From Delftia acidovorans (GTDB lineage: Bacteria; Pseudomonadota; Gammaproteobacteria; Burkholderiales; Burkholderiaceae_C), in NCBI GenBank assembly GCA_031286585.1, contig JAITUC010000031.1, positions 1 to 64,000 on the forward strand: 64,000 nt of DNA, read 5' to 3'. Below are positions 26,074-35,449 of the stretch, piece by piece. The position numbers and the translations under genes were made by a program. Within the stretch, counting starts at the first letter, position 1, and each line of letters begins with the position of its first letter. The notes beneath the pieces are model-generated. The model had not been told where the DNA came from. It worked only from the letters and a program-made list of their open reading frames with translations, and ran no database searches.

Positions 26074-27921
26074 ATGAAGGAAATCAGTGGTCGGGCTTTC
26101 GCCGAGCGGTTTGCTCTGAATCCTTTGGGTTTTGCATGGTTGCTCGGTGCCGGAGCCTCTGCTACTGCGGGCATACCTACGGGCTATCAAATGATTCAGG
26201 AGTTCCGAACACGCCTGTTTGCCTCGGAAACCGGTATCAGCCTGCGCGAAATCGACTCAGCGGACCCCGTTTGGCAGTCGCGCATCGACCTCCACCATGA
26301 GAGGAAGGGGATTCTCCCAGCCAAGGGAGACCCCTCGGAGTACAGCCGGGCATTCGAAGCCCTGTACCCCACGCCTGAGGATCGGCGGCTCTTCATCAGA
26401 AATCAGGTCAGCAAGGGAAGCCCGTCGCTCGGCCATAAGGTGTTGGGGTCACTTCTGGGAGCACGGAAGACCACCTGCGTGTTCACCACGAATTTCGATT
26501 CGCTCATCGAAAGTGCTGCCACCATTGCATCGCAGCTTCTGCCCGCCAGCGAACGTGGTACGCCGACCCTCGCCGCGATCGACAACGCGGCCCGCGCCGA
26601 AACCTGCCTGCGCGAGAGCGAGTGGCCGCTGATCGTGAAGCTGCACGGCGACTACCAGTCTGTCGCACTCAAAAATACCGATCAGGAGCTGGCACAGCAA
26701 GACGCCCAGTTGCGGCTGGTGTTGACCCAATCCCTACAGCGGTTCGGACTGGTCGTTGTCGGCTACAGCGGCCGTGATGAGTCCATCATGCAGGCCTTGA
26801 GCGCCGTCCTTCGATTCCCTGTTCGCTATCCCAAGGGCATTTACTGGCTGTGCCGTGATGCTGACAGCTTGCTCCCCTCGGTCCGGGAGCTCCTTGAACA
26901 AGCCGAATTGGCACAAGTGGATGTGCATCTTGTCAGGGGCACCACCTTCGATGAGCTATGTGGAGATATCGCAGACGTCACGGAACTTCCCGCCCCTTTG
27001 GTCACCCATGTGTTCGGCGACCGCAGCACCGCCGCTCTAACGCAAGTACCGCTGCAGCGACATGCGGCACTGCGTGCGCCGGTGCTCAGGCTTTCGGCAA
27101 TGCCTCTGATCGAGATGCCCAAGTCCGCCCGGAGGATCGCTCTCAACTCGAACGCTGGCATCGCCGACGTTCGTGCCCTGCTCAAGCAGGCTGGCGTGAG
27201 AGCCACCGTTGGACAGGCAGGGGGCCCTGGCGTACTGGCAGCATTCGGACCCGACGCGCTGCTGGAGCAGGCGCTGGCACCCCTCGGAGCCAGGTTGGCT
27301 GGAGAGGTCGCGCTGGACATCGCTAGGGATTCCTGGGCCAAAGGCGTGATTTACGACGCACTCGTTCGCGCGCTTTGCAGGGGGCTACCTCTGTTCGCAC
27401 GGTTGCATGGCCGTGGCCACAGCCTCTCGGTGTCACGTCCGAACAGCGAACTCCCCAGGGAGCTGGCACAGGCCAGGAACGAACGGTTGTCGCGCTTAAA
27501 AACGGCGTATCGGTCCGAGCTGACCGGCCCGATCCCAGGCACGTCCAGCAAATACTCGGAAGGTCTCTCAATACGGCTGGAACAGGCTGACGACCGCTGG
27601 TGGGCTGTGTTCGAACCGGCGACTTTCATTGACATCGACCACCGCGCAGCCGATGCTGATCCCCCTCAGGCAAGCGCCGAATGGCGTAAGGCCGAGGATT
27701 GGCGCAGGGAGCGCTGGGTGAGGAAGTACAACGACCGCTGGTCTGAAATCCTTGATGCCTGGGTGGAGTTGCTGACACATGCCCAAGGCCCCCGACGCAG
27801 CGCCTACGGCTTGGTCGAGGAGCCGGGTGTCGATGCGTTGTTCGAGCTGGGCTCAAAGACTGCGCGCAGCAGGCCAGCACACGACCACGATTTTTTCCAT
27901 GTGCAGCGGGGGCAGCGATGA
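26074..27921 (+). CDS. SIR2-APAZ effector of a SPARSA short-Argonaute system
   Basis: A 615-residue protein. The N-terminal SIR2 domain (about 1-290) shows the NAD-binding GAGASATAGIP (residues 25-35), FTTNFDSL with Asn140, KLHGD with the catalytic His191, and GYSGRD at 230-235. The remainder (about 300-615) fits an APAZ domain by position and length. In SPARSA systems the SIR2-APAZ protein forms a heterodimer with a short pAgo; on guide-directed recognition of invader DNA it degrades NAD and kills or arrests the infected cell. The start was set at the ATG behind AGGAG (26062-26066). Its stop overlaps the pAgo start as ATGA. All visible NADase residues are intact. Confidence 0.85.
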   Translation: MKEISGRAFAERFALNPLGFAWLLGAGASATAGIPTGYQMIQEFRTRLFASETGISLREIDSADPVWQSRIDLHHERKGILPAKGDPSEYSRAFEALYPTPEDRRLFIRNQVSKGSPSLGHKVLGSLLGARKTTCVFTTNFDSLIESAATIASQLLPASERGTPTLAAIDNAARAETCLRESEWPLIVKLHGDYQSVALKNTDQELAQQDAQLRLVLTQSLQRFGLVVVGYSGRDESIMQALSAVLRFPVRYPKGIYWLCRDADSLLPSVRELLEQAELAQVDVHLVRGTTFDELCGDIADVTELPAPLVTHVFGDRSTAALTQVPLQRHAALRAPVLRLSAMPLIEMPKSARRIALNSNAGIADVRALLKQAGVRATVGQAGGPGVLAAFGPDALLEQALAPLGARLAGEVALDIARDSWAKGVIYDALVRALCRGLPLFARLHGRGHSLSVSRPNSELPRELAQARNERLSRLKTAYRSELTGPIPGTSSKYSEGLSIRLEQADDRWWAVFEPATFIDIDHRAADADPPQASAEWRKAEDWRRERWVRKYNDRWSEILDAWVELLTHAQGPRRSAYGLVEEPGVDALFELGSKTARSRPAHDHDFFHVQRGQR

Positions 27922-29372
27922 GTGTCGAGAAGCCACTCCCGATCGGCTTGCCCGCGTTCACGCTGCTGGAGGAACCTGAGCTGGCCTTCGCGTCTGGTGA
28001 CCCCAAGGCCCGCCACCGGCACCCGCTGCTTGGACTGTCGCGCTTTGGCGCGTTCGATCAGGCATCGTATCGACACTACAGCCAGGACCTTCGCGTCGCG
28101 TATGTGGGGCCCAGATCGGGCGCGGCACTGGTGCGCGACATGCGGGAGAGCCTGCGTGGCCCGCAACGCAATACCGACAACAATAGCTACGCTCAAGCTT
28201 ATCCGGGATTCGAAAACCTGTTCGGTGTGGATCTGCTCAGCGCTGACAAGCAGACCCATGTTGTGTGGCCCGAGGAGCTGTACGACCTCGGTCAGGGCGA
28301 CACGGTCAGCGAGCGGGTCCGCGCAGCTCTCCATCACGCACTCAAGCGCCTTGAGGCTGCACGCGCCCAGTTCGATGTGGCGCTGGTGTACTTTCCCGAC
28401 CGATGGCTCTCACATCTTCGGACTAAGGAATTCGATGCGCACGACGAGCTCAAGGCGCTGGGGGCTCAATTGGGCATACCGACCCAGGTCATCAATGACA
28501 AGTCACTGAAGTTCGGCAACTGGGGCGCTCGAGCATGGCGCCTCTCCGTGGCGCTGTATGCCAAGGCCGGCGGGACGCCCTGGAAGCTGGCGCCACTCGA
28601 AGGCATTCCCGAGGACACCGCCTACATCGGACTGGCCTATGCCATTCGTCGATCCTCGGACGAAGCCCACTATGTGACCTGCTGCTCCCAGGTCTTCGAT
28701 ATGGAGGGCGGCGGCATGCAGTTCATTGCCTTCGAAGCGAACGATGCAATTGCCGACGAAGCCGAGGCACGGCGCAACCCGTTTCTTTCGCAAGCTGACA
28801 TGCGGGCGGTCCTCACGCGCAGCGTCCGGCTTTACCTCGAAGGACATGCAGGCCGCGTCCCGCGTCGCCTTGTGATCCATAAGACCACCGCCTTCACCGA
28901 AAGCGAACTCAAGGGAGTGCAGGACGCGACGCAGTCGATCCCGGAAGTCGAGTGCATCGAGATCGGCTCAAGCTCGGCATGGCGAGGCGTCTGGATGGTC
29001 GAGGCGCGAGCCAAGCAACCCAGCATCCAGCCAGCGCGCTTCCCTGTTCCACGCGGCACCCTTGTTATGACCTCCGGCAATGCGGCGCTCCTGTGGCTTG
29101 CTGGCAATGCACCGTCAGCCGTTGGTGGTAGGGATTACTTCCAAGGAGGCAAGAGTATCCCGAAACCGATTGTCCTTCGTCGTCACATGGGGCGCGGCCC
29201 CTTCGAACTCCTGGCTTCCGAAGCCATGGCGCTGGCCAAAATGGACTGGAATAACGATGCGCTGTATGACCCCTTGCCGGTGACAATTATGTACTCGCAA
29301 CGACTGTCACGCACCATCTCTAATGTGCCCAGCTTACCCGCGCACAGCTATCCGTATCGGTTATTCATGTAA
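27918..29372 (+). CDS. Short prokaryotic Argonaute (MID-PIWI, catalytically inactive)
   Basis: A 484-residue protein of the length typical of short pAgo lacking N and PAZ domains. The MID region contains VALVYFPDRW, GIPTQVIND and SLKFGNWG, followed by LYAKAGGTPWKL, all characteristic of pAgo. The PIWI region starts at DTAYIGLAYAI, where active Argonautes have a catalytic Asp; it is absent here, as expected for short pAgo. The end MDWNNDALYDPLPVT and SYPYRLFM is a typical PIWI tail. It should use a small RNA guide to detect DNA and activate the SIR2-APAZ partner, with which it is translationally coupled (ATGA overlap). Confidence 0.87.
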   Translation: MSVEKPLPIGLPAFTLLEEPELAFASGDPKARHRHPLLGLSRFGAFDQASYRHYSQDLRVAYVGPRSGAALVRDMRESLRGPQRNTDNNSYAQAYPGFENLFGVDLLSADKQTHVVWPEELYDLGQGDTVSERVRAALHHALKRLEAARAQFDVALVYFPDRWLSHLRTKEFDAHDELKALGAQLGIPTQVINDKSLKFGNWGARAWRLSVALYAKAGGTPWKLAPLEGIPEDTAYIGLAYAIRRSSDEAHYVTCCSQVFDMEGGGMQFIAFEANDAIADEAEARRNPFLSQADMRAVLTRSVRLYLEGHAGRVPRRLVIHKTTAFTESELKGVQDATQSIPEVECIEIGSSSAWRGVWMVEARAKQPSIQPARFPVPRGTLVMTSGNAALLWLAGNAPSAVGGRDYFQGGKSIPKPIVLRRHMGRGPFELLASEAMALAKMDWNNDALYDPLPVTIMYSQRLSRTISNVPSLPAHSYPYRLFM

Positions 29373-29469
29373 TAACGACACACATGGAAGCAATGCGCTT
29401 ACTTACATTGAGTCTACTAGACTTCAGTCAAGCCAAGTCGTAGTCAAATTATAAATTCATCCTAACTCC

Positions 29470-30828
29470 ATGTTCCATTTCCTCGTTACTTCCGATAAAG
29501 GCGCATGGGAGGGCAAGGTCGAGATCTACTCTCGCAGCCGCTTCCTTGAGTACACGCCGGACGACATCGTTGCCAAGTTCTCGAACATTACAAGTGAGGT
29601 TATTGAGCAACTGAAGAAGATGCCTTGCCTTTGCGCTTACGAAGGCGAGTATGACATTCGTGTTGCAAAGGTCAAGTCAATTGAAGTTCAAGCGGGGTCA
29701 GTGCGCATTGAAATCGACTTCGATAATCGCATTCCTCCAATTCCATTTGACGATTTCAGCAAGCACAAGAAGCGCTTCGGAATTCACGAATGGGAGTTTT
29801 CTCGCACCCACTGGGCAATCAAGAGTGGCGATCTACTAGAAAAGCTCCGAGAAAGTAGCATTGCATTTGTCGACCAAGAGACTGCTCTGGCAGATGTCTT
29901 CGAGGATTTCGCACCTGCCGAAGACGTCTCTGGCCTGATAGTTCAGAAGGTTCCGACAGTAGTGCGCAGCGTTTCCGAGTTCATTGCCCAGGTGAACAAG
30001 CTGAACGACGCGACCCGGGAAGCCTTCTATCGGGGCCACACTGACATTGAGTACCAACTGAAGCCATCTGTATTTCGCACAAATAAGCAAGGCGTACCGC
30101 TCTATAGAAACAGCGAACATCAAATGTTTCGCGAAGTGCTGGTTTCAAACTCTTTTGACTTCAAGGACGACACGTCGACGCTTGACCGCTTGGTTCGAAT
30201 GCAGCACTACGAGCTTCCTACGCGCCTGCTCGATATCACCGCCAACCCCTTGATTGCGCTGTTTTTCGCTGTTTTCAGCAAGCAGCAGACGGAAGAGAAG
30301 CTAGGCGTACCTGGCCAAGTGATCCTGTTCCAGCTCAGCCGTGATCACATCAAGTATTTCGACTCGGACACCGCAAGTTGCATCGCCAATCTTGCGTTGC
30401 TGAGCGCGGCCGACAAAAACAGCATCGACTTCACCGGGGCTATGGATGTTGTAGCTGGACAGACTTTTGAACTGAATAAATTCAACGTCCAACCCTCGAT
30501 CCGTCGCCTGCTGCACTACATCAAGAACGAGAAGCCCTACTTTCAAGACCGCATCGTGCCCTCGTCACTTGGCAGTGTAATCTGCGTTAAAGGTAAGAAG
30601 AGCAATGACCGCATCTCCTCGCAAGCGGGCGCCTTTCTTCTTTTTGGCCACGAAGCAGTGCTGGCCGAAGAAACCACAGACACGATCACTATCCATCGAA
30701 TAAATGTGGAGAACAAGCGTGCCGTCCTGGAAGAGCTTGAACGCCTCGATATTACTGAGAGTACCGTCTTCCCCAACTTGGTCGCTACCTGCAATCACAT
30801 CAAGACGCGTTACCAGACTAAGTTTTAA
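29470..30828 (+). CDS. FRG-domain protein
   Basis: A 452-residue protein with an FRG domain in the middle (about 165-275): AFYRGHTDIEYQLKPSVFR (186-203, Arg188 and Gly189 from the name-giving motif), then RMQHYELPTRLLDIT (243-257) and NPLIALFFA. The first 150 residues and the C-terminal part have no recognised domain. FRG proteins have no established biochemical activity but often occur in defence islands. The gene begins 97 bases after the pAgo stop in a lower-GC spacer, so it may be a separate unit. Whether it belongs to the SPARSA system is open. Confidence 0.75.
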   Translation: MFHFLVTSDKGAWEGKVEIYSRSRFLEYTPDDIVAKFSNITSEVIEQLKKMPCLCAYEGEYDIRVAKVKSIEVQAGSVRIEIDFDNRIPPIPFDDFSKHKKRFGIHEWEFSRTHWAIKSGDLLEKLRESSIAFVDQETALADVFEDFAPAEDVSGLIVQKVPTVVRSVSEFIAQVNKLNDATREAFYRGHTDIEYQLKPSVFRTNKQGVPLYRNSEHQMFREVLVSNSFDFKDDTSTLDRLVRMQHYELPTRLLDITANPLIALFFAVFSKQQTEEKLGVPGQVILFQLSRDHIKYFDSDTASCIANLALLSAADKNSIDFTGAMDVVAGQTFELNKFNVQPSIRRLLHYIKNEKPYFQDRIVPSSLGSVICVKGKKSNDRISSQAGAFLLFGHEAVLAEETTDTITIHRINVENKRAVLEELERLDITESTVFPNLVATCNHIKTRYQTKF

Positions 30829-31016
30829 GCATCAGTAGCGAGGGGGCAAACTACCGACAATGTTCCAACAATGTTAGAAAGCTGTCGTTCTCGGCTCAGC
30901 CCAAGGTTGGACGACTGTTTTCGGGTTGCCCTACGCCCTGCCAAGCGGCCTGTCGGCTTTCAGCCTGAAGCCGTCGCTCGAAAGTCTTCGCGCGACAACC
31001 ACAAGAAAGACAGTTG

Positions 31017-31295
31017 ATGAAAAACCTACTGCGAAGGGGCGCGATCATGGCGTTGCTGGCAACTCTGGGTTGCAGCCAGCCGCCAAATGGCCGGTGGGAA
31101 GCGACGCAAAGCGTCGATGTTCTGCTGAAAAAAGGCGACCCACAGGCGGTGGCATTTGTCCTCAACGCAGGGGACGTTTGCGCATTGGGCCAGCAGTGGA
31201 GCTTTGAAAAGGAGCTGCGTTACAAGGAAGTGATCTGCCCCCAAGGCAAGGGCTGGATCACTTCCGACACGCCGTTCAAAAGGCTGGGCGGTTGA
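31017..31295 (+). CDS. Small lipoprotein
   Basis: A 92-residue protein with a lipoprotein signal: basic start (MKNLLRRG), hydrophobic core and the lipobox LATLGC at about residues 14-19, followed by Ser-Gln. The mature part is about 75 residues with two more cysteines (DVCALGQ and VICPQGKG) that could form a disulfide. It should be anchored in the outer membrane by default sorting rules. No family is recognised. It lies at the right edge of the accessory region and converges with the porin gene. Confidence 0.6.
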   Translation: MKNLLRRGAIMALLATLGCSQPPNGRWEATQSVDVLLKKGDPQAVAFVLNAGDVCALGQQWSFEKELRYKEVICPQGKGWITSDTPFKRLGG

Positions 31296-31327
31296 GTTGG
31301 CAATGGGGCGAGTGCTTGCAGCGCCCC

Positions 31328-32395
31328 TCAAAAGCTATGCATCAACCCCGCAGTCACCCCCGTAGCCACATCCTTGTTCTGCCCGCCCTGAAACCCTCCG
31401 CTCCAGTGCGTGCGGTCCAGCTCCGCATACAGCTTGCTGCGGCGTGACAGCTTGTATTCCGCAAACAGCAGGGCGCGGGTGTAGCCGTCTGCGGCGCGGC
31501 CGCTGCGTTCGCGTTCCACGCGGTACAGGGCGGCAGTCAGGTCCAGCGTGCTGTGGGCGGCCCAGGTGGCGCCCAGTGAGTGCACGCGCTGCACGGTGCG
31601 GGCGGTGGTGGCATTGGTCTGGCCGTCGCTGCGCGCGGTGTTCAGCGCAAGGCGCAGCTTGTCCCATTGGTAACTGGCGCCCAGGGTGGCGGCTTTCAGT
31701 TCCCATTGGTCTGCGGTTTTGAAGCGCTGGTAGGCGCCGGAGACCGTCCATGTCTTCGTGCCATAGGCCAGGCCCGCGCCGGCCGATGAGCGGGCGGAGC
31801 CGCCTTGCGCCGTCTCGCCAAAGCTGTACATGGCGCGGGCGGTGAGGCCGCCGAAGCGGCCGGTGTACTTGACCGAGTTGTCCAGCCGGTAGGAGCCGGT
31901 GGTGGCGCCCGCGCTGCCGTATTCCACGCCCAGGCCGTGGCTGCTGAGCGCGGCGGTGGCGATGTTGGGGTTGAAGGCGGCGAAGCGCATGCCTACGGGG
32001 TCTACGGGGCTGATGGCATCTGCCAGCAGGTTGGTCTGGCGGCCGGCCGTGACCTGGCCCCATCCGCCACCCAGGCCCACGATGGCCGCGCGGTCGAAGA
32101 ATTTGCTGGAGTTGGCGGTGGTGCCGGTGTCCAGGTTCAGGCCGGTTTCCAGGTTGAACAGGGCGTACATGCCGCCACCCAGGTCTTCGCGCCCGCGAAA
32201 CCCGAAGCGGCTGGTGGTGTTGACGCCGCTGGACAGCGCGGCGCCCGAGGTGTTGCTGGCCGCGTTGGCGGCGGTGAGGCCGCTGGTGTAGCGCACGCCG
32301 GTATCGGCAATGCCGTAGAGCGTGATGCTGGATTGCGCAAGGGCCGACAGCGGTGCGGCGGCGAGGGTGATCAGCACCAGGGTTTTGGTGTTCAT
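31328..32395 (-). CDS. Outer-membrane porin (Gram-negative porin, Omp32 type)
   Basis: A 355-residue trimeric-porin-type protein. The signal peptide ends SALA before QSSITLYG, the usual first strand of beta-proteobacterial porins (SSVTLYG). Further landmarks are RFGFRGREDLGGGMYALFNLE, given here as RFGFRGREDL and ALFNLETG, and the loop/strand motif RQTNLL. The C-terminus ends in Phe preceded by alternating residues (GLMHSF), as needed for outer-membrane assembly. It probably provides a channel for anionic substrates. It is the most distal gene of a minus-strand group with two solute-binding proteins (32543-34435), which suggests co-function in nutrient uptake, although the 147-base spacer allows an own promoter. 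Confidence 0.88.
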   Translation of the reverse strand: MNTKTLVLITLAAAPLSALAQSSITLYGIADTGVRYTSGLTAANAASNTSGAALSSGVNTTSRFGFRGREDLGGGMYALFNLETGLNLDTGTTANSSKFFDRAAIVGLGGGWGQVTAGRQTNLLADAISPVDPVGMRFAAFNPNIATAALSSHGLGVEYGSAGATTGSYRLDNSVKYTGRFGGLTARAMYSFGETAQGGSARSSAGAGLAYGTKTWTVSGAYQRFKTADQWELKAATLGASYQWDKLRLALNTARSDGQTNATTARTVQRVHSLGATWAAHSTLDLTAALYRVERERSGRAADGYTRALLFAEYKLSRRSKLYAELDRTHWSGGFQGGQNKDVATGVTAGLMHSF

Positions 32396-32542
32396 GGGTG
32401 TGGCGAGGGTGTGGCGAGGGTGACAGGGCGGGGCAGCGGCATGCCGCAGCAGTGCCGTTGCAGCGCCGCTGAATGGAGGTCGAACCGGGGAGGGGTGAAG
32501 GCCCCCGTGTGTCGAGGGCCTGGAGGGCTCAGGGGCCTGCCG

Positions 32543-33400
32543 TCAGGGCTTGGCCGCCGGCTCCATGCCCGTGCTGCGCACGATGGGTGCGGCGGCGGGG
32601 GCTGCCAGGAAGCGGATCAGGTGGCGCGCCGTCTCGGGGCTCTTGGCGCCGGTGGCCACGCCTGCGGAGAAGAACACGCGCTGCTGCACTTCATCGGGCA
32701 GGGGGCCGACGAATTCCAGTTCCTTGAACGGCAGCAGTTCGCTGACCTGCTGGAAGCCGATGTCCGCATCGCCACGCAGCACGACGGCGCCCACGCGCTC
32801 GCTGAGGATGCGGGTGGCCTTGCCCTTCATCTGCTCGGCCACGCCCAGGCGCGGGAACAGTTCGTTGGCCAGATAGGTGCCGCTGGCGCTGGCCGAGTAG
32901 GCAATGGTCTTGGCATCCAGCAGGGTCTGCCTGAGCGCGTCCACGGTGCTGATGTCGGGCTTGGGCGTGCCCTTGCGCACGCTCATGCCGATCATGGAGC
33001 GCGCCAGGTCCACGCGGCTGCCCGCCTCCACCTTGCCTTGGGCGGCCAGATTGTCCAGGGCTCCATCCGCAAGGATGACGATATCGAACTGCTCGCCCCG
33101 TGCCAGGCGGCTGGGAATGGAGTCCTGCGCATTGCCCATGGAGGCGCCGCGCGAGGTGACGACCTTGTGGCCCGTGGCCTGCTCGTACAGGGGTATCAAC
33201 TGGTCATAGGCGGCAGAGAAGCCGCCCGAGGTGACCACGCGGATTTCATCTGCGGCGGCCGTGGAGGGCGTGGCAGCGCCCAGGGCCAGGCCCAGGCTGA
33301 GGGCGCCGCCCAGCAGCGCGCCCAGGGTGCGGCGGCGCAGGGTGGATGGCACGGAGGACTGCAGAGAGGACTGCTGGGGGGTGGAACGGATGGCGGTCAT
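32543..33400 (-). CDS. ModA-like periplasmic solute-binding protein
   Basis: A 285-residue protein with an extended N-terminal region, a twin-Arg-containing start (STLRRRTLGALLGG) and a signal peptide ending STAAA. The mature part is a two-lobed class II binding protein: EIRVVTSGGFSAAYDQLIP at its start, FDIVILADGALDNL, SASGTYLANELFPRLGV and SELLPF. The layout resembles molybdate-binding ModA and tungstate relatives, but no ABC permease or ATPase is encoded here. It starts 57 bases after the Bug receptor gene in the same direction. It may serve another role such as a binding protein for an aromatic or organic acid; substrate unknown. Confidence 0.72.
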   Translation of the reverse strand: MTAIRSTPQQSSLQSSVPSTLRRRTLGALLGGALSLGLALGAATPSTAAADEIRVVTSGGFSAAYDQLIPLYEQATGHKVVTSRGASMGNAQDSIPSRLARGEQFDIVILADGALDNLAAQGKVEAGSRVDLARSMIGMSVRKGTPKPDISTVDALRQTLLDAKTIAYSASASGTYLANELFPRLGVAEQMKGKATRILSERVGAVVLRGDADIGFQQVSELLPFKELEFVGPLPDEVQQRVFFSAGVATGAKSPETARHLIRFLAAPAAAPIVRSTGMEPAAKP

Positions 33401-33457
33401 GGTTTGTCTCCTGGTTTTTTATGGTTGGGGGAAGGCTGCCGAGGCAGCCGAGCGGGA

Positions 33458-34435
33458 TCAATCGGCGGTGATTTTTCGCTCGCGGATGATGCGGCCCCAC
33501 TTGCTGTGTTCTGCGGCGATGAACTGGCCCAGTTCCTCGCGGGTGCCCGGGGCGGCGGTCTGGCCGTGCTTGAGCAGGTTGTCGCGCACTTCGGGGGTGT
33601 TCAGCACCTTGACCAGTTCGGTGTTCCAGCGGTCCAGCAAGGGCTTGGGCGTCTTGGCGGATGCCACGAAGGCGTACCAGTTGGTGGCGTTGAAGCCGGG
33701 GAAGCTCTCGGCCACGGTGGGCACGTTGGGCAGGTAGGCCGGGCGCGTGAGGCCCGTGGTGGCCAGCGGGACCAGCTTGCCGGACTCGATGTGCGGCAGG
33801 GCCGTGGGCGGGGCTGCGTAGAAGGAGGTCACGCGGTTGCCCAGCACGTCCTGCAGGGCGGGCGCGCCGCCCTTGTAGGGCACGTGCAGGGTGTCGATCT
33901 TGGCGACATCGTTGAGCAGTTCACCGGCCAGATGCGATGCGGAGCCGGGGCCGGTGGAGGCAAAGTCCAGCTTGCCGGGTTCGCGCTTGGCCTTGGCCAC
34001 GTATTCGCCCAGGGTCTTGATGCCGGTGGCGGCAGGCACGACGAGCACATTGGGAAAGCTCACGCCCATGGTGATGGGGGCCAGGTCCTTGAGTGGGTCG
34101 TAGCCGACCTTCATGAAGTGCGGCGCAATGGTCAGCGGGCCGATGGAGCCGAAGAGCAGCACCGAGCCGTCGGACGGGCCATTGGCCACCTGCGTGTGGG
34201 CCAGGTTGCCGCCCGCGCCGGGCTTGTTTTCCACGACCACGCTCTGGCCGATGTTCTCGCCCAGCTTCTTGGCGATGATGCGCGCGGCAATGTCGGCCGA
34301 GCCGCCTGCGGCGAAGCCGACCACCATGACCACGGGTTTCTTGGGAGGGAAGTCCTGCGCCTGGGCGGTGGTGCCTACGGCCAGGGAAAGAAGGGCGGCC
34401 AGGGCGCCGCCTGCGATCAGTCTGCGTTGGTGCAT
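33458..34435 (-). CDS. Bug/TctC-family solute receptor (orphan)
   Basis: A 325-residue periplasmic receptor with signal peptide ending AQAQ. Family features are GFAAGGSADIAARIIAKKLGE (given here as GFAAGGSADI), NKPGAGGNLA, STGPGSASHLAGELL and VPYKGGAPALQDVLG. No tctA/tctB genes accompany it, as is common for the expanded Bug family in Comamonadaceae. It is the first gene of the minus-strand group and is divergent from a LysR regulator, which probably controls it in response to the ligand or its catabolite. The ligand is unknown. Confidence 0.88.
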   Translation of the reverse strand: MHQRRLIAGGALAALLSLAVGTTAQAQDFPPKKPVVMVVGFAAGGSADIAARIIAKKLGENIGQSVVVENKPGAGGNLAHTQVANGPSDGSVLLFGSIGPLTIAPHFMKVGYDPLKDLAPITMGVSFPNVLVVPAATGIKTLGEYVAKAKREPGKLDFASTGPGSASHLAGELLNDVAKIDTLHVPYKGGAPALQDVLGNRVTSFYAAPPTALPHIESGKLVPLATTGLTRPAYLPNVPTVAESFPGFNATNWYAFVASAKTPKPLLDRWNTELVKVLNTPEVRDNLLKHGQTAAPGTREELGQFIAAEHSKWGRIIRERKITAD

Positions 34436-34546
34436 GTCGTCTCCGTTTGTTGGTCTTGCCTGCCCGCAGGGGGCAGCGTTATCAAGGGCGCCATCCTATG
34501 CAGCGGGTGTTATTCTGTGAATTGCAACTTTTGGAAGGACTGTTGC
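34436..34546. promoter_or_regulatory. Divergent Bug receptor / LysR promoter
   Basis: The spacer contains ATTC-TGT-GAAT (34512-34522), an interrupted palindrome of the size seen in LysR-type binding sites, and TGCAAC...GTTGCA flanking the ribosome binding site GGAAGGA. A LysR regulator normally binds such a divergent spacer. Exact promoters were not identified. Confidence 0.4.
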
Positions 34547-35449
34547 ATGCAGCGCATCAAATTCGACATGGGGGAACTGATCGCCTTCGTGACCACGGCC
34601 GAGAAGGCCAGCTTTCGCCTGGCTGCGGAAGCGCTTTTCCTGTCACCGCCTGCCTTGAGCCGGCGGGTGGAGCGACTGGAGTCCGTGCTGGGCGCGCGGC
34701 TGCTGGAGCGCACCACGCGGCGGGTGGAACTGACCGAGGTGGGCCATGAATTCCTGCAGGAGGCGCGCCGGGCCCTGGCCGGCCTGGACGAGGCCGTGCA
34801 GCGCGTGGATGACCAGCTGAAGCTGCGCCGTGGCCGCGTGACGGTTGCCTGCGTGCCTTCGGTGGCCACCAATCTGCTGCCGCCCGTGCTGAAGTCCTTT
34901 GCCGTGGAGCAGCCCGATGTGCAGGTGCATGTCATCGACGAGAGCGCGCAGCAGGTGGTGGAGGCCGTGCTGAGCGGGGATGCGGACTTCGGCCTGAGCT
35001 TCACGGGCAGCCAGGAGCCGTCGCTGCGCTTCGAGGCGCTCACGCGCGAGCGCTACGTGCTGGCCATGCCGCGCAGCCACGCCTGGGCCGCGCGCAGCCA
35101 GGTGGAATGGGCCGAGCTGGCGGGCAAGCGCCTGGTCTCTGTCTCCCACAAGAGCGGCAACCGCCTGCTGCTGGACCAGGTGATGGCCGGCCTGCCCGAG
35201 CAGCCCGTGGCCTGGCACGAATGCAACCACGTCACAGGCGCCCTGGCCCTGGTGGAAGCCGGCCTGGGCCTGGCCGCCGTGCCCCAACTGGCCCTGCGCC
35301 AGGACCACGCCCAGGTCTGCGGCGTGCCCCTGACCGCCCCCGATGTCTGGCGCACGCTGGGCCTGCTGCAAAGGCGTGACCGCGTGCTGGGGCCGGTGGC
35401 GCAGGCGTTGCGGGAGTGTCTGGTGCAGGTGCACATCCTTCAAGGCTGA
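34547..35449 (+). CDS. LysR-family transcriptional regulator
   Basis: A 300-residue regulator. The N-terminal winged helix-turn-helix is clear: LIAFVTTAEKASFRLAAEALFLSPPALSRRVERLE (residues about 11-45, given here as AEKASFRLAAEALF and PPALSRRVERLE), then GARLLERTTRRVELTEVG. The effector domain follows, with RGRVTVACVPSVATNLLP at its first strand. The start is the ATG behind GGAAGGA. It is divergent from the Bug receptor gene at 33458-34435 and most likely regulates that group; the inducer is unknown. Confidence 0.9.
   Translation: MQRIKFDMGELIAFVTTAEKASFRLAAEALFLSPPALSRRVERLESVLGARLLERTTRRVELTEVGHEFLQEARRALAGLDEAVQRVDDQLKLRRGRVTVACVPSVATNLLPPVLKSFAVEQPDVQVHVIDESAQQVVEAVLSGDADFGLSFTGSQEPSLRFEALTRERYVLAMPRSHAWAARSQVEWAELAGKRLVSVSHKSGNRLLLDQVMAGLPEQPVAWHECNHVTGALALVEAGLGLAAVPQLALRQDHAQVCGVPLTAPDVWRTLGLLQRRDRVLGPVAQALRECLVQVHILQG

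Noticed and set aside
27918..29372. Long, DNA-cleaving Argonaute
   Set aside because: Only 484 residues, no PAZ region, and the first catalytic Asp is absent.
32543..33400. True molybdate-binding ModA
   Set aside because: Fold resemblance only; no modB or modC genes and a Bug receptor/porin context. Left as ModA-like.
31805..34546. Very long plus-strand open frame running into the LysR gene
   Set aside because: It is antisense to the porin and two receptor genes; its translation is Gly/Ala/His-rich low complexity. Only the part from 34547 is LysR.
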